64,000 nt of DNA from Andalucia godoyi (lineage: Eukaryota; Discoba; Jakobea; Jakobida; Andaluciidae), in NCBI GenBank assembly GCA_009859145.1, contig VRVR01000046.1:62001-126000 (forward strand), in the 5' to 3' direction. Positions 38,574-46,671 of this stretch are shown piece by piece. The notes below the pieces were generated by a model. The model saw nothing but the letters and a program-made list of their open reading frames with translations. It did no database searches and was not told the DNA's origin. How positions within the stretch are numbered: position 1 is the stretch's first letter; each line of letters begins with the position of its first letter. Position numbers and translations under genes: made by a program.

Positions 38574-38897
38574 TCAAAGAAAATTCTGATCCGCTGCGAC
38601 GACAGAAAATCGTGCTTCCGCTTTAATTGTTTCAAGGAATTTCGTTCTGTTTGCTTCTACCGATACCGCCGCCCGAGAGAGCGCAGTCCGCCTCATTGAA
38701 TCCAACTCCGCACAGTGCCTGCACCACTGGACAGGAATGGGTGTCCTTTTCATCGCTCTGCTTTCACAACTTTTGCTGTGCCAACGAGCCGGTGACTTCC
38801 GAAAATGACAACGCAGTTCCGCAACGAGAAATGCTAGCAAAAACTTCTTCCCGTGCAGTTGCACAAAACCGTTCTCGTCAGACTGGTGCGTCTGCAT
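38574..38897 (-). CDS. Possible small protein, unrecognised
   Basis: A 107-residue frame from ATG 38897 with plausible protein texture: GFVQLHGKKFLLAFLVAELR, PIPVQWCRHCAELDSMRR, VSVEANRTKFLETIKAEARF. A shorter reading from a downstream Met is possible. The frame stays open upstream to 39269, but that part (Cys/Arg/Phe runs) looks non-coding. I recognise no family, and it may be a chance frame in the 950-base gap between the cyclase and GCN20. A competing, weakly supported spliced frame lies on the opposite strand at 38934-39211. Treat as tentative. Confidence 0.3.
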   Translation of the reverse strand: MQTHQSDENGFVQLHGKKFLLAFLVAELRCHFRKSPARWHSKSCESRAMKRTPIPVQWCRHCAELDSMRRTALSRAAVSVEANRTKFLETIKAEARFSVVAADQNFL

Positions 38898-39386
38898 TGG
38901 GGAATCTGTACAGGTGAATCTGCATCGGTGAAAATGGATGGCAACCTGACAGGAATGAATGGAGTAAGTGGCAAAAAAAAAAAAACAAGGAAGAGCGCAG
39001 CCTGATCCGACGCGCATTGCAGAGTTGCTTCCGAGCACCGGAGACCAGCAGACGTCGTTGCGAGACCCAAACCGGCCGCAGCGGCTCCAAAGTCCAAGGC
39101 TCCTCTCCCCGAAAAGGCGTGCACGGTGTGCTGGTGACCTGCGGAACCCAAGAGAAGCCATACTGCAGCGTCTGTGAAATGGCTCGCTTTGGCACGTTCG
39201 CTGTGATTTAAGAGCGATGCGACTTGTGTGCAAACCGATACGGAGCCCCCCCCCCAAACACACACACAATCACCAAGAAGAAAATGCTATCTATCACCTT
39301 ATTTTAATTATCACTGCAACACTGACAATTCACAGAGGGGGGGGACTATGAAAATGTACATGAAAGCAAAGAAGTGCATTGATATC

Positions 39387-41588
39387 CTACTTATGTTGGT
39401 GGGCCAGAGACGAAACAATTCCCTGTTTGTAGTCTTCAAAATCACCCGGAAACTTGTCCACAGACTCGCCATTGGCATAGAGAATTTCATTACAGACTGC
39501 GCTGATGACCAGCTCGTCGTGTGAGACCATGATCAACCCTCCGTTCCACTGTGTGAGGGAGTCGATCAGGGCTTGGACGGTCTCCATGTCGAGGTGGTTT
39601 GTCGGCTCATCCAACAACAAAATGTGCGGCATTGTCAGCGCAATTGCAGCAAATGCCACACGGCACTTCTGACCACCAGACAGGGTGTAGAGCGGCTGAA
39701 GCGCAGTGTCACCAGAGATTCCAAATGTTCCCAGTTGGGCACGGAGCCGCTCGGGATTCATGCGAGGGAACTGACTGCACATGTTCTCGAGCGCAGACAT
39801 GTGGATGCTCAAGGAATCAGTACTGTGCTGGGTAAACAATGAAATACGAATCTTGCTGGACTTCCACACAGACCCGCGAGTCGGTTGCAAATCGCCAGCC
39901 AAAATATGAAGCAGTGTCGTCTTCCCGGTACCATTGGCACCGACAATGGCAATGCGCGAGTCGAGAGTGATGTTGCAGTTAAAGTTCGAAAACAAGGGCT
40001 TCGCGTCCTTGTTGTATGCGAATGCAACGTCAAACGCTTGCAAAAGCGGCGGATTCAAAATCTCTTCAATCTGCGGAAATGAAAAGTGGATAGAAGGATC
40101 CAAGGAAACGGTGGATGACACTCCCATCTTTTCCAACACCTTCAAACGAGACTGCGCCAACTTTGCAGTCGACGGCCGGCTGCGGTTCTGGTCGATAAAC
40201 TCCATCAGCCGCGCCTTTTGCTTCTCCTGGTTCTCGTTCTGCTTGCTCTGCGACACCAGTTCTTGCTGCCTCGCAATATCAAACGTCGAATAATTTCCGT
40301 GGTAGAGTTTCAGCTTCTTGCCCTGAAGGTAGACGATGTCCGTAACGACAGAATTCAGGAAGTTTTGAGAGTGCGACACAACAATCAACGACTTTGTCCA
40401 CGACTTCAGGAACCCTTCCAACCAAAAGACGGCATGAAGATCGAGATGGTTCGTCGGCTCGTCAAGAAGCAAAACATCCGGCGACACAAACAACGCACGA
40501 GCAAGCGCAACACGCATCTTCCACCCACCTGACAAGTTTCGCGTCGGAAAATGCATGGTTTCCAGTGTGAACTGCAAACCCGACAGAATCTCCGTTGCAC
40601 GAACAACAGACATGTCAATTTCCAGCTCGGACATCCGATCATAGACGTTCTTCAGCTTGTCTGCCGGTGCATCTGGATCCGCAAGCAAACGGGCCTCTTC
40701 CTTCAACAGAAACGCTCGCTCTCGATCACTCGCAAGCACGGTCTCCAACGCAGACATATCGTCACCCATGATTTCTTGCTCAACGTGCAAAATCTGCAAG
40801 TTCTTCGGCACACCCTCCAGTTCGTACTCTGCGATTCGACGCAAAAGCGTGGTCTTTCCAGTACCATTTCGACCGATTAAACCGTAGCGGCGGCCATAAC
40901 CAATTGTCAAGGACGTGTCGTCGAGCAGTTTGAGGTTGCCGACTGTGAGATCGAAGTTCGAGCAGATAATGTCCTTTGATCCACCAGAAGACTCGTTGTT
41001 TCGTCTCAGGAACTGATTCTCTGCAATGCGTTCTTGGGCAGCTCTTCGCTCTTCCAAGTGCTTGAAATACTGTGCAAGTCTCTGCGATTCGTCTGTTGCC
41101 TTTGAGGACGACACGCCCTTCTGCTTCTCCTTTTTCCGGTTCGCAACAGTCGCGTCCCAGTCTTTGAGCTCTTGATTTGCATTTCCTGTCGTCGTCTTCC
41201 GCTGTTCTCGTTGCAACCTTGCTTCAAGCAACGATGCCTCTATACTCACCGATCTTTCCAGGGAGACACCGTCCGCGAGACAGAGATCCTCCTCAGTCAG
41301 CTGCAGCTTTCCTGTCTTTTCCGGGCCAAGAATCCCGGCTTTCGACAGCTTCTGAAAGATCGCGCTTGAAACCGCGTGTGACTCTTCAACTGTTTTCCCA
41401 ACACCAGCATCGTGCAGAAACTGCGAAACCAGAGAAATCGTCTCTGATCTTGGAACTTCAATTCCTGATGAACATGTGTACACGATTAGGTCCAGCATGT
41501 AGTCCAAAACATGCTGCTCGATCATCTGAAACCCTTTCGGCCCAACAGTTTCGGAAACGTGCCCGCGAATCTCCTGTGATGTCGTCAT
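39387..41588 (-). CDS. GCN20: ABCF-type ATPase GCN20/ABCF3
   Basis: A 733-residue soluble ABC protein with two ATPase domains and no membrane spans. The N-terminal 170 residues match the GCN20/ABCF3 extension that binds ribosome-associated GCN1. NBD1: Walker A GRNGTGKTT near 241, signature LSGGWKMR, Walker B VLLLDEPTNHLD. NBD2: Walker A GANGTGKTT near 548, signature LSGGQKCR, Walker B ILLLDEPTNHLD. The linker with EKQKARLMEFIDQNR is typical of the family. With GCN1 it activates the eIF2-alpha kinase GCN2 under amino-acid starvation. ATG at 41588 (MTTSQE) is chosen because the in-frame sequence upstream is a CACCA tandem repeat. Its divergent neighbour is GCN1. Confidence 0.9.
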   Translation of the reverse strand: MTTSQEIRGHVSETVGPKGFQMIEQHVLDYMLDLIVYTCSSGIEVPRSETISLVSQFLHDAGVGKTVEESHAVSSAIFQKLSKAGILGPEKTGKLQLTEEDLCLADGVSLERSVSIEASLLEARLQREQRKTTTGNANQELKDWDATVANRKKEKQKGVSSSKATDESQRLAQYFKHLEERRAAQERIAENQFLRRNNESSGGSKDIICSNFDLTVGNLKLLDDTSLTIGYGRRYGLIGRNGTGKTTLLRRIAEYELEGVPKNLQILHVEQEIMGDDMSALETVLASDRERAFLLKEEARLLADPDAPADKLKNVYDRMSELEIDMSVVRATEILSGLQFTLETMHFPTRNLSGGWKMRVALARALFVSPDVLLLDEPTNHLDLHAVFWLEGFLKSWTKSLIVVSHSQNFLNSVVTDIVYLQGKKLKLYHGNYSTFDIARQQELVSQSKQNENQEKQKARLMEFIDQNRSRPSTAKLAQSRLKVLEKMGVSSTVSLDPSIHFSFPQIEEILNPPLLQAFDVAFAYNKDAKPLFSNFNCNITLDSRIAIVGANGTGKTTLLHILAGDLQPTRGSVWKSSKIRISLFTQHSTDSLSIHMSALENMCSQFPRMNPERLRAQLGTFGISGDTALQPLYTLSGGQKCRVAFAAIALTMPHILLLDEPTNHLDMETVQALIDSLTQWNGGLIMVSHDELVISAVCNEILYANGESVDKFPGDFEDYKQGIVSSLAHQHK

Positions 41589-41946
41589 TATGCCACCACA
41601 CCACACCACACCACACCACACCACACCAGATCAGATCAGACTTAAATATAGATGTAACAAAATAAAATAAAATTAGAAAATCCTTTTGCTGTTGAAAACA
41701 GCATCAAACTTCGCCAACTCCCAAAGAGGGACAGAGAGAACACAGAGAGAGAGAGAGAGAGCACACAAACTCGAAGAGCGAATGTTTTTTATAAGTGATT
41801 ATGATTTTGGGTTTTCGTTTTATACTTTGGCAATTCGCACTGCGAGATTTCTGTCTAATTTCTTCGTTGTAATTTTTAATAATATTTTTTTTTCAATCCA
41901 ATTCGATACGCTTGTTACTGTGGTCGATTCTGGAAGACGGAGGAAA
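41589..41946. promoter_or_regulatory. Shared divergent promoter, GCN20 / GCN1
   Basis: 358 bases between the two start codons. It contains a CACCA-type tandem repeat (41593-41629) next to the GCN20 ATG, a GATCAGATCAGA pair, a GA tract at about 41743-41762 and an AT-rich leader before the GCN1 ATG. A single regulatory region for two interacting proteins is likely. Confidence 0.7.
41593..41629. repeat. (ACACC)n tandem repeat beside the GCN20 start
   Basis: About seven 5-bp units ending four bases before the GCN20 ATG on the minus strand. Confidence 0.85.
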
Positions 41947-44900
41947 ATGGCTCTAGACTGTGCAAAGGTGTGTGGTCGTCTTTGGGATGCGATCGAGTCG
42001 GTTCGACACACAGAATCCTTCGGAAGGCTCGTGGACTCTCTGGCGTTTCCGATCCTTGGGTATCAGAATTCACGAGATTGGCTTGTGGATGTTGACCCGA
42101 CATGGGCGCCGGAGCGCTCTGTCTCGGGTCGTGCCGAGACCGATAAGATCCTTTCAACCGTCCTATCCGTACTTGACGATATCCAGAAGAGCACAGCCCT
42201 TTCGTCTGCATCTGCATCTGCATCTGCAATGCTAGCTTTGCCATTGTCGCTGTTAACAAAGGTTCGCCCACTCGCGGATGCTGCGAGGTCTGTTCTCGTT
42301 ACCGTTGCAGAGAAACTGGATAAGAAATATGTCAAAATTGTGCAAATGTACGTCTCTGTGCTCGAACGGATGGACACCAATGACTTTGCAAAGCTGGACA
42401 GCGATCGCCAGCAGCTGACGGACTTGTGGATTCTGGTGTGCAACATGAAAAAAGTGGAGAATGGGTCGACATTGTCTTTGTTGTACCCATTGCTGAAAAT
42501 CGTGCTTGCCGATGGCCAAAACTACGTGTTCACCACGGCGGATCAGATGGAGAGTTTGCGATTGGTGCGGCTCTTGTCTTGCAGTGCAGATGCTTCCAGC
42601 TGGGAACGAAACGATGTTTGCTACACGCTGTTCGATTTCTTGGAGTACGGAAGCCCTTCCTTGTTTCATCAAGTTGCGGAGGCTGTGCAAGAACTTGTAT
42701 CATGCGTGTTTCCCCGTGACGTGGAACAGACTCAGTCTGGTAAGAATCGACCGAATGTTGTGGAAGCGATCGCCAGCGGATTTCTTTCCTCAAAGTCTTT
42801 TACGGTTCAAACATCCCTCCGTCTCCTTTCTCCCCTTCTTCCTCAGATTTCAAGGATTGGCGACATGCAGCTTCTCCGGTATGTGGTTTTGCGTCTGTTG
42901 TTCGTGGATAATGCTGACGCAGCTCTGGAAACATTGCCAAAGGCAGACCGACAGTCTGCTTTTGCAAAAATGGAGGCCGAGAATGTATGGGATCTGTTGG
43001 CTCCTCACGCGCTTCACGAGAATTTTGTGAAGGTGCTGGGCAGTTGTCTGGAACAGTCTCCAAAGGCGGCGACAGGCGTTCTAGCCTGCATCATAGAAAC
43101 GGCAAGGGAGCGGATCGCTGAATATCCTGAGATTATGAGGCTGGCAGATGCTTCTGCTCAGGATTCCGAGAATGCCAAATATGCCCAGTCGATTCTAGTG
43201 AACTTGACCAAAGCGATGACCAGCATCGCGACCACATTCACTGTAGACGGCAAATCTTGTCTCGAAAGCTTTGCTTCTCTGCTGATGGACCATGTTACTT
43301 CCCTGACCGATGTCCTCGTATCGGATGCGTTTGTAGAATGCGCGCTGGCAGTTCTGCAAAGGCATCTCCCTGCTGTCCTTGGCACCCCGAAAGACAATCA
43401 TGAAGATCTGGTGGAGATCTATGGTGCTCCGTTGAATGCTGGTGTTGGTGCTCGTCCTGTTGCTCGGCATATCGCAATTGCGGTGAGATGTTTGGCAGAG
43501 ATTTCAATCTTACTGCCGGCCGAACACCCGTCGATTTTGTACATTCTTGACTATGTCGCAGTGTCTTTTGAATACGACTGCATGGACGAAGAGGTGCAAC
43601 AAATCTGTCGCGATGCGGTGTCCAATTTGTTTCGCCACATTCGTTTATGTGGTATGACAGTTGATGTTTCGGGACTTTTGGAGGATTTCTACAAGGCAAT
43701 TGTGAATCCGCAGACGTCCGCCCAGAGGAAGCAGAATGCCTGCTTGGGTGTCTGTGCTGTTGTTCATGGCCTTGGGGTTCGGACGCTCGTTTCCGAGGGT
43801 CTGATGGACTTGCTTTCAGAACCGTTCAAGAAGAAGAAGAAGAAGACTTCGGGATCCACAGCCGAAATTCAAGCAACCAAATCGGGTTGCTTGGCAATTG
43901 CAGCGGCATTGTGGGACACCATGGGCTCGCGACTCGAACCGTTTTTGGACAGTTTCCTTGACTTGGTCCTGAAAGGAACGGCCGATGTGAGCACGGAGAC
44001 GTTGACAACCAGTATTGTCTCCCGCATTTCCACATTCGGAGCTGTTAAATTGCTCGATATTGTTGTTGCCGGCCTCTCTTCGGATCTTTCGTCAGCTTGG
44101 AAAGCAAAAGTGTGTTTGCTTGACATGATCGGTCGCATCACGACGCGCTTCCCTTCTCTCGTGGCGGTACGAATTCAGAACTTCTTGCCAGCTTTGCTGG
44201 ACGCATTGGTCGATTCTCACGACGCAATCCAAGAAGCAGCCAGCAAGTGTTTGCAGCGCATTGGAGGAACAGTGCAAACTCCAGAGCTTCGTGTCCTTGT
44301 CCCGGTTTTGGTGAATGCGTATCGGGTTCAAGATCATGTATCCATCAGTCTCGCGCTTTCGTCTGTGATTCAAACGAGATTCCGACACAATATGGACGGT
44401 CCGGCGGTTGCGTACCTGATTCCTCTCATCATGTACTCTCTGCGCTACGGCGTGTCTTCGGATGATGTGGGCAGCATTGTCCATGCATCCCTTGTGATTT
44501 CTGTGGTTCCCTCTCTTGCGTCCTCTTCCGCGGGGCCGGTGTTTGCGTTCTGTCTGTCAGATCTTCTTGGTCAGTTGCAGAAAGCGCTGTACAATCTGGT
44601 TCCGGCCTGCCGATCGGCTTCTGCGAAGGCCTTGGGGTCGGTGTTCCGCTATTGCAACACAAGTGGTCTTGGTAAGCCGTTGCTGGACGACCTTCGAAAT
44701 GATATGTTGTCAAAGCTCGACTCTGCACAAGGCGGTTTTGTCGAACGAGTGGGAGTTGCGGAAGGGCTGGTGGAGTTGATGGATCAGAATTCGCTGCGAC
44801 CCATCCTCAAGGACACTATCATTCCCAAGGCAGCGGCTCTGAACGATTCCACGCGCACTTCCTCCAAAGAAGCATATTTGTTGTACATTGGCCATCTTCC

Positions 44901-45783
44901 GAAAGCGCTACACCAAAGCGCTGCAGACCTGATTTCGGAGTGTTTCTTCCTTGCTCTGAGTTCCGCGATCTCCACAAATGAAGTCGTGCAGAAGGCAGCT
45001 GTGAAGGCGTGCCAAGAGTTTTTGCTGGAGTTCGTCCCCTCGTCCCCCGGCTCCCTTGTCCCTGGCCTCGAGCAAGGCTTGTTTCATTCCACCGACAAGT
45101 TGCGTTTGTTCTCGATTGAATTTCTCGGCGATGTGCTTCGGCGAACTGCAAAGCACGGAAGTGAAGATGCTCAGGCAATGTCGCCGGTTGGCTCGCTCGT
45201 GGACCTTGGCTTGGCTCTCGAGTCCGAGGAAACGCAGGAACTCTCGGTTGCGATCGATCCGTCTGTGGACACCGTCTGGATCGGCAAGCAGCGATACGAG
45301 AAGATTCGTGAAGCGCACTTCCGTGCATCTTTGGGAGAAGAACTGACTGATCGATTCATTTGCATTTGTCTTGTACTTACCCACGATTCTGCGATCATCG
45401 TGCGCAACAGTGCGACATTGCTATGGAAGTGTATGGTGACGAACCCGTCGATGAGAACACAAAAGATGGTTCCGGCTGTTGTCCGATTCATCGTTGCCGA
45501 ATTGCTCGTCCCTCCATCCGGTGGACCAAAAAACATCAAGCTGGAGATTGGAACACGGACATTGGAACAGTTCTACCAGTTGCACGCACAGCAGACCGCC
45601 AGCGAACTCGGTGCCCTTGTCCGAGAAGTCGCGAATGGCCCGCATGCCGCTCCGCCAATCAAGCAGGGCATTTGCACCGCCCTGATGATCGTGCAGAAAC
45701 TGCAGAATGATTTCAAAGAGTATGTTCTGCAATTTGTGGCGCGGGATCTTCTGAAGACTGTCTGCCCTGCATTTCCTGTGTGA
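41947..45783 (+). CDS. GCN1: GCN1-like HEAT-repeat translational regulator, C-terminally short
   Basis: A 1278-residue HEAT-repeat protein. The part from about residue 580 to the end follows GCN1 closely: QKQNACLGVCAVVHGLG, SDLSSAWKAKVCLLDMIG, DAIQEAASKCLQRIGGT and VRVLVPVL-like segments of the eEF3-like region that binds GCN20, then LVPGLEQGLFHSTDKLR. GCN1 sits on colliding or stalled ribosomes and, with GCN20, activates GCN2. Full-length GCN1 is about 2600 residues. Here the frame stops at 45783, roughly 650 residues before the family end, so the GCN2-binding RWDBD region is absent, and the N-terminus is also short. A GTGAGT donor-like site overlaps the stop, but no continuation is seen before the tRNA. 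The ATG at 41947 is preferred; open sequence back to 41686 looks like leader. Confidence 0.82.
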   Translation: MALDCAKVCGRLWDAIESVRHTESFGRLVDSLAFPILGYQNSRDWLVDVDPTWAPERSVSGRAETDKILSTVLSVLDDIQKSTALSSASASASAMLALPLSLLTKVRPLADAARSVLVTVAEKLDKKYVKIVQMYVSVLERMDTNDFAKLDSDRQQLTDLWILVCNMKKVENGSTLSLLYPLLKIVLADGQNYVFTTADQMESLRLVRLLSCSADASSWERNDVCYTLFDFLEYGSPSLFHQVAEAVQELVSCVFPRDVEQTQSGKNRPNVVEAIASGFLSSKSFTVQTSLRLLSPLLPQISRIGDMQLLRYVVLRLLFVDNADAALETLPKADRQSAFAKMEAENVWDLLAPHALHENFVKVLGSCLEQSPKAATGVLACIIETARERIAEYPEIMRLADASAQDSENAKYAQSILVNLTKAMTSIATTFTVDGKSCLESFASLLMDHVTSLTDVLVSDAFVECALAVLQRHLPAVLGTPKDNHEDLVEIYGAPLNAGVGARPVARHIAIAVRCLAEISILLPAEHPSILYILDYVAVSFEYDCMDEEVQQICRDAVSNLFRHIRLCGMTVDVSGLLEDFYKAIVNPQTSAQRKQNACLGVCAVVHGLGVRTLVSEGLMDLLSEPFKKKKKKTSGSTAEIQATKSGCLAIAAALWDTMGSRLEPFLDSFLDLVLKGTADVSTETLTTSIVSRISTFGAVKLLDIVVAGLSSDLSSAWKAKVCLLDMIGRITTRFPSLVAVRIQNFLPALLDALVDSHDAIQEAASKCLQRIGGTVQTPELRVLVPVLVNAYRVQDHVSISLALSSVIQTRFRHNMDGPAVAYLIPLIMYSLRYGVSSDDVGSIVHASLVISVVPSLASSSAGPVFAFCLSDLLGQLQKALYNLVPACRSASAKALGSVFRYCNTSGLGKPLLDDLRNDMLSKLDSAQGGFVERVGVAEGLVELMDQNSLRPILKDTIIPKAAALNDSTRTSSKEAYLLYIGHLPKALHQSAADLISECFFLALSSAISTNEVVQKAAVKACQEFLLEFVPSSPGSLVPGLEQGLFHSTDKLRLFSIEFLGDVLRRTAKHGSEDAQAMSPVGSLVDLGLALESEETQELSVAIDPSVDTVWIGKQRYEKIREAHFRASLGEELTDRFICICLVLTHDSAIIVRNSATLLWKCMVTNPSMRTQKMVPAVVRFIVAELLVPPSGGPKNIKLEIGTRTLEQFYQLHAQQTASELGALVREVANGPHAAPPIKQGICTALMIVQKLQNDFKEYVLQFVARDLLKTVCPAFPV

Positions 45784-46251
45784 GTGGTTGTCGCACGAGC
45801 ACTTCTAGCAACCCTCCTCTTTCGAGGGGTCAGCTCTCGCATTTTGGCGACTCCCCCCCAAAAACCCATAGAACGACTCCCGGCCCTCCGTCTCTTGTGC
45901 TTTTCTGTCTTGTATTGGTCATGCTGCTGCCGCTCGCCAAAACATGAAAATTATTACTGATCATCGGCCAAGCTGTCACCGAAGACAGATCCAAGCCTCG
46001 TTCGTTTTTTTTTTTTTTTGGCTTGTATTTGGGGGCGAGCACCAACTCTTCAATGCACGTTGGCAAGATCCCTCTTTGGAGCCATGAGATGTTTTGTCTT
46101 TGACGAGGTGCTGCTTGAGGGTTCGACCGTAAAATACACAAACAAACAGAAAAATGATAGAAAGAATAAAAAGTGAGAAATGCTCTGATAGACAAATCGC
46201 TCAGATGAGAGGACATTACGACCGAGACGCTGCTGCGGTAAAGCATCGAAC
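45784..46251. other. Intergenic between GCN1 and tRNA-Ile
   Basis: 468 bases with a run of about 16 T near 46004-46019. I looked for continuation of the GCN1 frame through a GT...AG intron and saw no GCN1-like sequence on the plus strand. Confidence 0.5.
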
Positions 46252-46324
46252 GGTCCGTTAGCTCAGTTGGTAGAGCGTCGCTCTGATAAGGCGAAGGTCG
46301 TGGGTTCGATCCCCATGCGGACCA
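46252..46324 (+). tRNA. tRNA-Ile (anticodon GAT)
   Basis: A 73-nt cloverleaf. The acceptor GGTCCGT pairs with GCGGACC, then discriminator A. The D arm is GCTC/GAGC. The anticodon stem TCGCT/GGCGA has loop CTGATAA, so the anticodon at 46285-46287 is GAT. The T arm GTGGG/CCCCA-type has loop TTCGATC. Boxes A (TAGCTCAGTTGG) and B (GGTTCGATCCC) are intact and no CCA is encoded. The body matches eukaryotic tRNA-Ile, but nuclear genomes normally use AAT, read as inosine, rather than GAT. A T-run terminator follows. Confidence 0.93.
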
Positions 46325-46671
46325 ATCTCCATCATTTTCCCTTTTTTTTTTCTGATTTCCCCCTTGTCGAAAGTGGTCCGGCAGAGATTCTGACTCATTT
46401 TCCCCGAAACCCTCCGAAAATCCCCGACGACGGGGCCCATAAAATAATAAGACGCAGAGCCTCGGCTTCCACTTTACCATTCGAATACACACAGACGTTT
46501 TCATGTTTTTGCTACTTCTCGAATGAGCGTCCTCTTCGTTCCTCTTCTTTTCTTTACGTTTTTCTTGATTAAAAAAAATCCTTCCATTCACTTTCCTACA
46601 CTATTGGTTCCTTGCCTTTTTTTTGTGGTTTCTTTTTTTTTTATTTTTTGGTGATTGCTTGCGTTCTGCTG
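46325..46671. other. Intergenic upstream of MTMR14-like gene
   Basis: T-rich leader region with several poly-T stretches. Apart from the tRNA terminator nothing is recognised. Confidence 0.5.
46342..46351 (+). terminator. Pol III T-run terminator of tRNA-Ile
   Basis: Run of ten T about 18 bases after the tRNA. Confidence 0.8.

Noticed and set aside
38574-39269. The full 231-codon minus-strand frame as one protein
   Set aside because: The upstream half is Cys/Arg/Phe-rich with homopolymers and does not look coding; only the last 107 residues are kept as tentative.
41589-41624. An N-terminal extension of GCN20 reading Val-Trp-Cys-Gly repeats
   Set aside because: It comes from the CACCA tandem repeat; the family start fits the ATG at 41588.
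41686-41946. An N-terminal extension of GCN1 starting at 41686
   Set aside because: The extra 87 residues are Arg/Glu from a GA tract and then Phe/Ile-rich AT sequence; the ATG at 41947 begins protein-like sequence.
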